64,000 nucleotides of DNA from Rhodococcus sp. Leaf247 (GTDB lineage: Bacteria; Actinomycetota; Actinomycetes; Mycobacteriales; Mycobacteriaceae), in assembly GCF_001426185.1 (NCBI RefSeq), contig NZ_LMRP01000001.1:1652765-1716764 (forward strand), read 5' to 3'. A program made the position numbers and the translations under genes. Positions 32,398-39,637 of this stretch are shown here, piece by piece. The notes under the pieces are model-generated. The model worked only from the letters and a program-made list of their open reading frames with translations. It searched no databases and was not told where the DNA came from. Each line of letters starts with the position of its first letter. Positions within the stretch are counted from its first letter, which is position 1.

Positions 32398-33425
32398 CCC
32401 AGTACGCGCGCCGTCCACCGCTCGGGGGACTCGATCTCCGACATCAACGGCAGGGTGTCGGCATCGGTCCAGATCGTGTTGAACTGCTCCATCCCGACCT
32501 GCTCGACCACGGCGTCCACGAACGCCTTGCCGCGCACGTACTGCGCCATCTTGGCATCCATACCCAGCAGGGCGCGAAGGATGCGCTGCACCGGGTTCTG
32601 CTTGCGGGTCCGCCGGCGGTCGAAGGCCTGCCGGATGGCCGTCACCGACGGCACGACGGCGGGACCGACAGCATCCATGACGTGGTCGGCATGGCCCTCG
32701 AGCAACGTTCCGAGCACCAGGAGCCGGTCGAGAGCCTCCTGCTGCGCCGGTGCCTGCGTCGCGCGGAGCAGCCCGATGATGCCGCCGTCACCGCCGCTGC
32801 GACCTCGGGCGCGGACCGCCTCGGTCAACCGTGCGACGACGTCGGACATCGGCTCGTCGGCACCGTCCTGCAGCACTCCGACGGTGTCCTTCATGTACGT
32901 CGCCAACCAGGGCGACGACGAGAACTGGACGCGGTGCGTCACCTCGTGCAGGCACACCCACAGGCGGAAGTCGCTGGGTCGCAGTCGCAGGGATCGTTCG
33001 ACGGCAACGATGTTCGGCGCCACCAGCAGCAGCGTGCCGTCGGGACCGGTGAACGGGTCGTACTGCCCCAGGATCGCCGTCGACAGGAACGCCAGCATCG
33101 CACCTGCCTGAAGTCCGCCGGGCTTGCCGCCGAGGAAGGACGACCCCTCGTCGGATCCCCCGTCGGTGACGCTCACCAGGTGTCTCATCGACTCCGACGC
33201 CGCCTCGATCCACTCCGGCCGGTCGATGACCCGAGCAGCGGGAACGGGGAGGCCGTCGGCCAGTCCGGTGACCTCACGGACAGGGCCCTCCGCTCGAACG
33301 GACGCGTCGGCCAACTCGGCCAGCGCGGCGTCCTCGGTGTACCGCGTCATCTTCGGACCGCTCGGAGCCAACCGGGCTCCCGACCGCGCGGCGAAACCCC
33401 AATCGATCACACCGGAATCACCCAT
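32394..33425 (-). CDS. zincin-like metalloprotease, DUF2342 family (Rv3626c-like)
   Basis: A 343-residue protein with an HExxH zinc site (H160-H164, HEVTH) and a downstream Glu in LLEGHADHVMD (about 243) that could be the third ligand. It belongs to the DUF2342 family, often listed as F420-biosynthesis-associated by co-occurrence. No signal peptide is seen, so it is probably cytoplasmic. It is coupled to tilS by ATGA. Substrate unknown. Confidence 0.85.
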   Translation of the reverse strand: MGDSGVIDWGFAARSGARLAPSGPKMTRYTEDAALAELADASVRAEGPVREVTGLADGLPVPAARVIDRPEWIEAASESMRHLVSVTDGGSDEGSSFLGGKPGGLQAGAMLAFLSTAILGQYDPFTGPDGTLLLVAPNIVAVERSLRLRPSDFRLWVCLHEVTHRVQFSSSPWLATYMKDTVGVLQDGADEPMSDVVARLTEAVRARGRSGGDGGIIGLLRATQAPAQQEALDRLLVLGTLLEGHADHVMDAVGPAVVPSVTAIRQAFDRRRTRKQNPVQRILRALLGMDAKMAQYVRGKAFVDAVVEQVGMEQFNTIWTDADTLPLMSEIESPERWTARVLG

Positions 33426-33460
33426 ACCGCGTACCTACCCTCTTCGGATCGCCTGCTCGC

Positions 33461-34852
33461 TCACGTACACCCACACGACCTGAGCGTCGACGCGAGCGCG
33501 TCGAGCGCGGGTCGACCGACCTCGGGAGGCCGATCGTTGGACATGAGAGCGAAGGTCAGGACGCGACCACTCTGATCGACGACGTATCCGGCCAACGCAC
33601 TGGCGGTCGAGAGCGTTCCCGTCTTGGCCCGCAACCAGCCGGCCGCGGTGCGGTCGCCGGAGGCGTACCGGGCGGCGAGAGTGCCGGTGGCGCCGGCCAC
33701 GGGGAGGTAGTCGAGCATCGGACGCAGCGTCTGCTCGCCGCCGCCGGCTGCCGTCGTGACGATCTGCCCGAGGACGCGCGACGGGATCAGATTGTCGACG
33801 GACAGACCGCTGGTGTCCTCGAGGACGACACCGGACACGTCCACGCCGTTCTTCGTCAGCACGCTCAGCACGGCTGCCGTCGCGCCGTCGAACGAGGCCG
33901 GGCCGCCCTGCGACTCCGCCACCTCGCGGCCGACGGCCTCGGCGAGGACGTTGTCGGAGAACCCGAGCATCTGGGAGAGTCGCTGCCGCAGCGGCGCCGA
34001 CTGCACGGTCGCGAGCGATCCGGCTCCCTGCTGAGCCCGCCCGTCCGTCACGATCGCGGGGTCGAGGCCCAGGGCGCGCGCGAGCGCTCGGCCCGCATCG
34101 AGGCCTGGAGTCGCGCTGCGCGGCGATTCGTCCACGGTGGGAACGCTGCGTCCACCGTCGAGCGTGACGGGTTCGATGGGAGCGATGTATCCCGCGGCGA
34201 CGTCTGCCGGGAACCAGCCCTGCGCGGACGACGGCCCGGTGTACGCGCTGCCGTCGACGGCGATCGAGGTGACCGCCGTCCCGGTCTTGCGAATCTGCTC
34301 GGCCAGATCGTCGATACGCGCACCGCCGTCGTAGAAACCGGGTCGGCCGACAGGCTCCGCGGTGAGGGTCGGATCTCCCTCGCCGGTCAGGACGACCTGA
34401 CCGGGCGCTTCGCCGGCAACCACTTTCGTGGTGACACGGTGATCGGCGGGTAGAGCCATCATCGCTGCGGCGGCGGTCAGGATCTTCGTCGTCGACGCCG
34501 GAGTCATCGGGGAGTCCGCGTCGACGCTCCACAGCACCTGCCCGGTGGCGGCATCGGCGACGGTGCCGGTGAAGCGGCCGAGGTCCGGGTTCTGCAACGC
34601 CGGCGTCAAGACCGCTTGCAGTCCCGCGGGACTCGGCACGGGAGCGTCCGGCGACACGGGGACCACCGCCGGAGCCGGGAGAATCGGCGCCGGTTCCGGT
34701 GCGAGCGCCACGTCGGTACCCGTGTCGTCGATGAACGTCGGGGTGATCAGAGCGACGCCCACCACGGCCGCGACGAGGATCGCGAGCGCCGCGACGACCA
34801 GTCCGATCCGCGTGCGGAGCCTCGGCCCGGTGGGACGCTTACCTGAACTCAC
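33461..34852 (-). CDS. dacB: D-alanyl-D-alanine carboxypeptidase/endopeptidase (PBP4, DacB family)
   Basis: A 463-residue exported class C penicillin-binding protein that trims peptidoglycan. An N-terminal membrane anchor (about 17-37) is followed by a Pro-rich linker and the catalytic domain with SxxK at S120-K123 (STTK), SxN in GFSDNVLAE and KTG in RAKTGTLS. It corresponds to Rv3627c and diverges from ppa. The protein is likely membrane-anchored on the outer face. Confidence 0.94.
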   Translation of the reverse strand: MSSGKRPTGPRLRTRIGLVVAALAILVAAVVGVALITPTFIDDTGTDVALAPEPAPILPAPAVVPVSPDAPVPSPAGLQAVLTPALQNPDLGRFTGTVADAATGQVLWSVDADSPMTPASTTKILTAAAAMMALPADHRVTTKVVAGEAPGQVVLTGEGDPTLTAEPVGRPGFYDGGARIDDLAEQIRKTGTAVTSIAVDGSAYTGPSSAQGWFPADVAAGYIAPIEPVTLDGGRSVPTVDESPRSATPGLDAGRALARALGLDPAIVTDGRAQQGAGSLATVQSAPLRQRLSQMLGFSDNVLAEAVGREVAESQGGPASFDGATAAVLSVLTKNGVDVSGVVLEDTSGLSVDNLIPSRVLGQIVTTAAGGGEQTLRPMLDYLPVAGATGTLAARYASGDRTAAGWLRAKTGTLSTASALAGYVVDQSGRVLTFALMSNDRPPEVGRPALDALASTLRSCGCT

Positions 34853-34998
34853 GTCACTCCTCGCTCGTCGGTCACTCGCTGCAGCCTATCGACCCTTCAC
34901 TCGAACCGAGACTGGGCGGACGGTTACTGTCTGACCACCGGTGCCTGTGAACAGGGCGCCGCCAGACGAACGTGGCCACCGAGCAAAGGAAAGAGCAC

Positions 34999-35490
34999 GT
35001 GAAGTTCGACGTGACCATCGAGATCCCCAAGGGTCAGCGCAACAAGTACGAGGTCGATCACGAGTCCGGGCGTCTGCGCCTGGACCGCTACCTCTACACG
35101 GCGATGGGATATCCCGCGGACTACGGTTTCATCGAGAACACCCTGGGTGAGGACGGCGATCCGCTGGACGCCTTCGTCCTGCTGCCCGAGTCGGTCTTCC
35201 CCGGCGTCCTCGTCGAGGCCCGCCCGGTCGCAATGTTCAAGATGGTCGACGAGGCCGGCGGCGACGACAAGGTGCTGTGCGTTCCCGCGGGAGACCCGCG
35301 GTGGGATCACATCCAGGATCTGTCGGACGTCTCCAAGTTCGAACTCGACGCCATCGAGCACTTCTTCGTGCACTACAAGGACCTCGAGCCCAACAAGCAC
35401 GTCACCGGATCCGACTGGGTCGGCCGCGCGGAAGCCGAAGCCGAGGTCACCGCGTCGATCGAGCGTCTGAAGAACAACGGCGCCCACTGA
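34999..35490 (+). CDS. ppa: inorganic pyrophosphatase
   Basis: Ppa hydrolyses pyrophosphate and so drives biosynthesis. The 163-residue family I enzyme has the signature GDPLDA (metal-binding Asp) and [10 protein letters not shown], nearly identical to mycobacterial Ppa. GTG 34999 gives the family N-terminus [12 protein letters not shown] and has AAAGGAAAG upstream; an in-frame GTG at 34972 would extend it. It is monocistronic, followed by a terminator. Confidence 0.97.
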   Translation: MKFDVTIEIPKGQRNKYEVDHESGRLRLDRYLYTAMGYPADYGFIENTLGEDGDPLDAFVLLPESVFPGVLVEARPVAMFKMVDEAGGDDKVLCVPAGDPRWDHIQDLSDVSKFELDAIEHFFVHYKDLEPNKHVTGSDWVGRAEAEAEVTASIERLKNNGAH

Positions 35491-35506
35491 TCCACCGTTC
35501 GCGCAG

Positions 35507-35543
35507 GCAACCCGGACCCTGGCTGTTCTTCGGTCCGGGTTGC
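35507..35543 (+). terminator. ppa terminator hairpin
   Basis: A perfect 12-base stem (GCAACCCGGACC and its complement) with a 13-base loop begins 16 bases after the ppa stop. No U tract follows. It is well placed to end the ppa mRNA before the PAS gene. Confidence 0.75.
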
Positions 35544-35653
35544 ATGCTCCGCTGATAGCATCGCTCCCGGACGTCTCCGGTGGAGATGCCCACGAGAGAC
35601 ATCGACGGATACACCGACGACGCGATCGACGACGATAGGGTGCGGTACGAGCG

Positions 35654-36106
35654 ATGAGTGACGCTGTCAGCGACCGGAGAAACTCCTCTTCGGAGGCTAT
35701 CTCCACCCCTACTCAGTTCCCGTCACTGCCGGTCACCGTGGTGCTGGACCGCATTCCCGTCCCGGTGCTGGCAGTCGAGCCCGGCGGTTCCGTGGTGTTC
35801 GCCAACGAGGCCTTCGACGAGCTCATGGGCTTCGACGAAGAGAACCCGCGCTCGGACGACGCACTGTCGCTCCAGGACATCTTTCCGGCGAGCGAGCCGC
35901 TCGGCGTCAACATCGCCGAGACCTTTCTGACCACCGTCGCTACCCGCGCGGATTCGCTGTGGCGCATGAGCGATTCGAAGGGCGACATCCTGCAGGTGCG
36001 CGCCAGCAAGTCGATCCTGCGTCGCGCGGAGGATTCCGTCGTGCTGGTCGTTCTCGAGGACTTCACCGACCAGCTGTGGAACGACCCGAAGAGCGCCTTC
36101 CGCTGA
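35654..36106 (+). CDS. small PAS-domain protein
   Basis: A 150-residue protein that is essentially one PAS fold (about 30-140): RIPVPVLAVEPGGSVVFANEAFDELMGF is followed by the rest of a ligand-pocket domain. There is no kinase, GGDEF or DNA-binding domain, so it would act by binding a partner. TAGGGT at 35638-35643 may be the -10, about 10 bases before the ATG, which would leave almost no leader. The partner is unknown. Confidence 0.75.
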   Translation: MSDAVSDRRNSSSEAISTPTQFPSLPVTVVLDRIPVPVLAVEPGGSVVFANEAFDELMGFDEENPRSDDALSLQDIFPASEPLGVNIAETFLTTVATRADSLWRMSDSKGDILQVRASKSILRRAEDSVVLVVLEDFTDQLWNDPKSAFR

Positions 36107-36124
36107 TCGGGCCGCTCCGGCCGT

Positions 36125-36976
36125 CTACTTTCCCGTGAAGTTCGGGGGGCGCTTCTCGAAGACGGACGTGATCGCTTCGGCCAGGTCCTCGGACGGCAGG
36201 AACGCGGCGTTCCACGCTGCGACGTATCGCAACGAATCGTCCACGGCCGCAACGCGATTGTGGTCCAACACCGACTTGATCCCGTGCACCACCAGGGGCG
36301 GGTTCGCGGCGATCTCGGCCGCGGTGCGACGAGCATGATCCAGCATCGCGTCGGCGTCGTCGAAGACGTCGTTCACCAGGCCGATATGAAGTGCGCGCGC
36401 CGCATCGATGTCGCGGCCCGTCAGTGCCAACTCCCGCAGATGACCGTCGCCGATGATGGCGGGCAGTCGCGCGAATGACCCCATGTCGGCGACGATGGCC
36501 ACCTTCACCTCGCGGACACTGAACTTCGCATCGGCACTGGCGTAACGGATGTCGGCCGCCGAGATCAGGTCGATGCCACCTCCGATGCACCACCCCTGCA
36601 CGGCGGCGACGACGGGCTTGCGGCAATCGGCGACAGCGTTGATCGACGCCTGCATCCGCTTGATCATGTCGTGGAACGTGCTGCGCGGACCGGCCTGAGC
36701 CTTGTCACCCATGACGGCTCCGAAGTCGCCGGCCATGGCGGGGAGGTCGAGGCCGTAGCTGAAGTTGCGTCCCGATCCCGCGAGTACGACTGCACGAACC
36801 TCCGGATCGGCATCGATCGCGGAGAAGATCAGCGGCAGCTCGGACCAGAAGTCCGGCCCCATCGCGTTGCCCTTGCCGGGACCGACGAGAGTCACCGTCG
36901 CGACGTGGTTCTCGGCTGTCACGGTGAAGGCTTTCCACGCGTCACCGGACGGGGCTGTCGAATAGGCAGTAGTCAT
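36125..36976 (-). CDS. crotonase-family enoyl-CoA hydratase/isomerase (dienoyl-CoA isomerase-like)
   Basis: A 283-residue crotonase-fold protein. The oxyanion-hole segments are GSGRNFSYGLDL and QGWCIGGGIDLISAADIRY. The following REVKVAIVADMGSFARLP carries a Glu and Asp in the positions used by delta-3,5/delta-2,4-dienoyl-CoA isomerase. This suggests beta-oxidation of unsaturated acyl-CoA. TATCCT lies six bases before ATG 36976, so the gene may be leaderless. An upstream extension would overlap the divergent ybaK gene and is rejected. Confidence 0.88.
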   Translation of the reverse strand: MTTAYSTAPSGDAWKAFTVTAENHVATVTLVGPGKGNAMGPDFWSELPLIFSAIDADPEVRAVVLAGSGRNFSYGLDLPAMAGDFGAVMGDKAQAGPRSTFHDMIKRMQASINAVADCRKPVVAAVQGWCIGGGIDLISAADIRYASADAKFSVREVKVAIVADMGSFARLPAIIGDGHLRELALTGRDIDAARALHIGLVNDVFDDADAMLDHARRTAAEIAANPPLVVHGIKSVLDHNRVAAVDDSLRYVAAWNAAFLPSEDLAEAITSVFEKRPPNFTGK

Positions 36977-36988
36977 CCTCGAAGGATA
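36977..36988 (-). promoter_or_regulatory. candidate leaderless promoter of the crotonase gene
   Basis: TATCCT followed by TCGAGG and then ATG. The -10 hexamer ends six bases before the start codon, so the transcript would begin at or next to the ATG. The same ten bases TATCCTTCGA occur in front of the divergent gene. Confidence 0.55.
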
Positions 36989-37036
36989 GTCAGCACACCG
37001 GACGGCCAGTACCCGGTGACGAGCCGCCGCGGCCGA

Positions 37037-37048
37037 TATCCTTCGACC
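37037..37048 (+). promoter_or_regulatory. candidate leaderless promoter of the ybaK-like gene
   Basis: TATCCT followed by TCGACC and then ATG, the same spacing and nearly the same sequence as the opposing promoter 48 bases away. No Shine-Dalgarno is present, in line with a leaderless mRNA. Confidence 0.55.
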
Positions 37049-37531
37049 ATGACCCGGATTCCTCATCCCGGCGCGGCCCACGTCGCGGACGTCCTGATAT
37101 CGCGCGGCCACCACGGCGTCGTCGTGACCCGGCCGGAACCGATGCACACCGCACGTCAGGCGGCTGCGGCGAGCGGGATCGAGCTGGGCGCCGTGACCAA
37201 GTCACTGGTGATGCTTCTCGACGACGATCCGGTGCTGTTTCTTGTGTCCGGCGCCCACAACGTCGACCTCGACGCCACGGGCCGACGCGTCGAGGGCATC
37301 CTTACCCGAGCACCACGCGACGTGGCCGAGGACGCCACCGGCCAACCCGTCGGCGGTATCGCTCCGGTGGGTCACCCCACCAACCTGCCCACCTACGTCG
37401 ACACCGCCCTCGCGGCTTTCCCGCAGTTGTGGGCGGCAGCGGGCCACCCGAACACGACGTTCCGTACGACGTACTCGGAGTTGCTGCGCATCACCGCCGG
37501 GCTGGCCGTGGACGTCGGCCCGGACGTCTGA
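37049..37531 (+). CDS. YbaK/EbsC-type aminoacyl-tRNA deacylase
   Basis: A 160-residue INS-superfamily domain that probably hydrolyses mischarged tRNA in trans. The AVTKSLVMLL segment holds the conserved catalytic Lys, and GGIAPVGHP is the typical substrate-pocket loop. The closest assigned groups are YbaK and ProX; the exact amino acid is not readable. Its stop abuts the stop of the convergent gene (TGATCA). Confidence 0.88.
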   Translation: MTRIPHPGAAHVADVLISRGHHGVVVTRPEPMHTARQAAAASGIELGAVTKSLVMLLDDDPVLFLVSGAHNVDLDATGRRVEGILTRAPRDVAEDATGQPVGGIAPVGHPTNLPTYVDTALAAFPQLWAAAGHPNTTFRTTYSELLRITAGLAVDVGPDV

Positions 37532-37972
37532 TCAGGACGCTCGAACGCGCCGGATCGCCAGTGCAGGAACGACATCGGCGTCGATGGACCGCACGACATC
37601 GTCGGCCGACCGATCGACGATGGGCCGCAGAATCACGCCGTCCGCGACATCGACCGCGACGATGTCCGCGATGAGACCTGCGAGCCCGGACGCGGTTCCG
37701 ACGTACTGCAGCACGCCGTCGCGGGGCTTCGTCTCCGACGCGAGCACGTCTCGACGCGCCGTACGGGCATCGGATGCGATGTGGACGTCGAGATCGACGA
37801 ACACGCGCGAGTCGGGGTGGTCCGCCTTGAGGCGCGCGTACTTGTTCTGCGCCTCGGACAGGTCCGCCGCCGAGAAGCGCACGATGTCCGACTGCAGCGG
37901 AGCGATGTCGGCACCCTGCGCGGCTACGGACGGGTCGAGAGCGACGAGGGCGTCGAGTGGAACGGTGGTCAT
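37532..37972 (-). CDS. short protein resembling the C-terminal half of luciferase-like monooxygenases
   Basis: A 146-residue protein. The run SRVFVDLDVHIASD, then YVGTASGLAGLIADIV and VADGVILRPI, ending in VPAL-x-RR, looks like the C-terminal part of FMN-dependent luciferase-family (LLM) oxidoreductases. The N-terminal half of the barrel, with the flavin site, is missing. It has an ATG but only a weak ribosome binding site. An HVDYCR leader peptide ends 40 bases upstream, suggesting sulfur control. It could be a remnant or a stand-alone subunit; function unassigned. Confidence 0.6.
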   Translation of the reverse strand: MTTVPLDALVALDPSVAAQGADIAPLQSDIVRFSAADLSEAQNKYARLKADHPDSRVFVDLDVHIASDARTARRDVLASETKPRDGVLQYVGTASGLAGLIADIVAVDVADGVILRPIVDRSADDVVRSIDADVVPALAIRRVRAS

Positions 37973-38012
37973 GGGAGATCCAGTCAGTCGATGAGGCGAG
38001 CGTGTCGGGTGG

Positions 38013-38087
38013 TCAGCGGACCGGACACGCACTCGATGTGGCGCGGCAGTAGTCGACGTGTCGCCGATGCCACAACCCACCTCTCAT
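38013..38087 (-). CDS. HVDYCR-type cysteine-containing leader peptide
   Basis: A 24-residue ORF with RRHVDYCRATSSACPVR at its end. The R-HVD-x-x-R-x-x-SAxC pattern is that of the actinobacterial putative leader peptides found before sulfur-metabolism genes. Two Cys codons fall late in the ORF, where a pause could matter. The ATG at 38087 gives the minimal form. An in-frame ATG at 38099 overlaps the desulfurase stop (ATGA) and would couple it. It lies between the desulfurase and the luciferase-like gene. Confidence 0.72.
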   Translation of the reverse strand: MRGGLWHRRHVDYCRATSSACPVR

Positions 38088-38095
38088 CACGCTGC

Positions 38096-39346
38096 TCATG
38101 CTAACGAGCCGGTCGTGGCCCGGCGCCGCAGTGAGAGGCACGTCACAGCGACGGCCTCGACGAGCCGGTCGACGTCTCCGTGCGTCGTACCCAGGCCGAT
38201 GCTCGCGCGGACGGCGCCGCCGGAGACACCAAGACGATCCAGCAACGGATGCGCGCAGAACTTGCCGGCACGCACCGCGATGCCGTGATCGTCGGCGAGC
38301 GCCGTGGCCAGGACGGATGGATCGACGCCGGCCACTGCGAAGGAGACAATGCCGACGATGTCCTCCGAGTCGGACCAGACACGCAGGACCTGCACCCCGT
38401 CCACCGCGCTCAGGCCGCGGATCAGCGCCGCGGTGCACTCGTGATCGTGGTCGGCGACGGCGCCGAAACCGATGCGCTCGATCTCGTCGCACGCTGCGGC
38501 GAGCGCTACCGCTCCCAGCAGGTTCGGCGTGCCGCCCTCGTGTCGCGCCGGCGACGGGGCCCACCGGATGTCGACGCTCTCGCGGCCGTCGTCGATTCCG
38601 ACGTGCTGCGTCGCTCCCCCACCAGCCAGGTAGGGCTCTGCCACATCGAGCCAATCACGGCGTCCCACAAGCACTCCGGCACCGAACGGTGCGTAGAGCT
38701 TGTGGCCGCTGAAGGCGAGGTAGTCGATTCCGGTCGCGGTGAGGTCCACCGGACGGTGCGGAACCAACTGAGCACCGTCGACGAGGATCCGCGCGCCGAA
38801 CGAATGCGCGAGCGATGCCAGTTCCGCCAGTGGGAGTACTTCACCGGTCACATTGGATGCTCCGGTGATCGCCAGCAGCGCAGCGGGTTTCGATGCCAAC
38901 TCCGCTCGCAAACGCTCGAGGGTTTCGCGCACCGTGGTCGCGGACCGCACCACACGGCGATTGCGCCAGGGAAGAAGGTTCGCGTGGTGCTCGATGTCCA
39001 GCACCACGGTGTCCCCGGGGACGCAGCGCGCCAACAAGTTCAGAGCGTCGGTCGTGTTGCGGGTGAACACCACGACATCGTCGTCGTCCGCTCCGCAGAA
39101 CGCGTGCACGGTGTTCCGAGCGGCCTCGTACTCCGCGGTGCAGACACGCGACTTGTATCCGGCGCCTCGATGCACACTTGCGCAGTAGGGCAACACATCT
39201 CGCACTCGATCGACGACGCTGTCCAGTGCGGGGGCGCTCGCCGCGTAATCGAAATCCGCACAGCGGACGACACGTCCGTCGGTGCATGTGACCTCGTGCT
39301 CGCTGCCGTGGATCGACGCGATCGGGCGTTGCAGGGTGCTGGTCAT
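38096..39346 (-). CDS. class V aminotransferase, SufS-like cysteine desulfurase
   Basis: A 416-residue PLP enzyme. The Schiff-base Lys is K216 in SGHKLYAP, and the IEHHANLLPWR segment is typical of the SufS/CsdA group. C364 in RAGKFCAHP sits at the SufS catalytic cysteine. It would release sulfur from cysteine or a related thiol compound. No suf genes are adjacent, so it is not the housekeeping SufS. It is preceded by a SAM-IV riboswitch and a Shine-Dalgarno-masking hairpin. This predicts repression when S-adenosylmethionine is high, and hence a role in methionine or thiol supply. Confidence 0.88.
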   Translation of the reverse strand: MTSTLQRPIASIHGSEHEVTCTDGRVVRCADFDYAASAPALDSVVDRVRDVLPYCASVHRGAGYKSRVCTAEYEAARNTVHAFCGADDDDVVVFTRNTTDALNLLARCVPGDTVVLDIEHHANLLPWRNRRVVRSATTVRETLERLRAELASKPAALLAITGASNVTGEVLPLAELASLAHSFGARILVDGAQLVPHRPVDLTATGIDYLAFSGHKLYAPFGAGVLVGRRDWLDVAEPYLAGGGATQHVGIDDGRESVDIRWAPSPARHEGGTPNLLGAVALAAACDEIERIGFGAVADHDHECTAALIRGLSAVDGVQVLRVWSDSEDIVGIVSFAVAGVDPSVLATALADDHGIAVRAGKFCAHPLLDRLGVSGGAVRASIGLGTTHGDVDRLVEAVAVTCLSLRRRATTGSLA

Positions 39347-39351
39347 GAGAA

Positions 39352-39369
39352 ATCCCTCCGTCGAGGGAT
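39352..39369 (-). promoter_or_regulatory. Shine-Dalgarno-sequestering hairpin of the SAM-IV expression platform
   Basis: On the minus-strand RNA AUCCCUC-GACG-GAGGGAU forms a 7-base stem with a 4-base loop. The right arm contains the GGAGGG ribosome binding site 7 bases before the desulfurase ATG. This is a simple translational off-switch. Confidence 0.75.
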
Positions 39370-39414
39370 CGACGCACGGCGATAGCCGAGTAGGTGAGCG
39401 TCGATCCGCGCTTG

Positions 39415-39522
39415 CGGCGTCCCGTGCTCGGAACGCAGCCTGGTCGTCACCCGGAGCACCCCACCGCGGAGGAGGGTTGCCGACCAGCTAGCCGGGGCTT
39501 GATGCTGGTACTCGTGACCTGA
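39415..39522 (-). ncRNA. SAM-IV riboswitch
   Basis: The minus strand reads GGUCACGAGUACCAGC, then CAAGCCCCGGC, CGGCAACCCUCC and GCGGUGGGGUGCUCCGG, closing with GACC. These are the conserved core segments of SAM-IV. A 3' hairpin (39417-39436) has loop GAGCAC, complementary to GUGCUC in the core (39454-39459), the extra pseudoknot expected for this class. SAM-IV aptamers bind S-adenosylmethionine and usually turn genes off. A TTGACA promoter lies just upstream. The aptamer was recognised by eye, not by a covariance model. Confidence 0.88.
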
Positions 39523-39526
39523 GAGC

Positions 39527-39556
39527 AGAATGGCAAAGCGGAGCGCGAGTTGTCAA
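39527..39556 (-). promoter_or_regulatory. promoter of the SAM-IV/desulfurase transcript
   Basis: TTGACA (39556-39551) and CATTCT (39532-39527) are 18 bases apart on the minus strand. Transcription would begin at the first bases of the SAM-IV aptamer. The -35 lies in a small inverted repeat, GAGTTG-T-CAACTC (39547-39559), which could also bind a regulator. Confidence 0.65.
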
Positions 39557-39637
39557 CTCCTTCTCGTCGTGTCGGCCGTACAGCAGAGTTGTTCACCAAC
39601 CCGCAAACTAGCCGTGCAATAACGTGTCGTCACGAAC

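Noticed and set aside
36977-37147. N-terminal extension of the crotonase gene
   Set aside because: It would overlap the divergent ybaK-like gene and its promoter; the added residues are Arg-rich and unlike crotonases.
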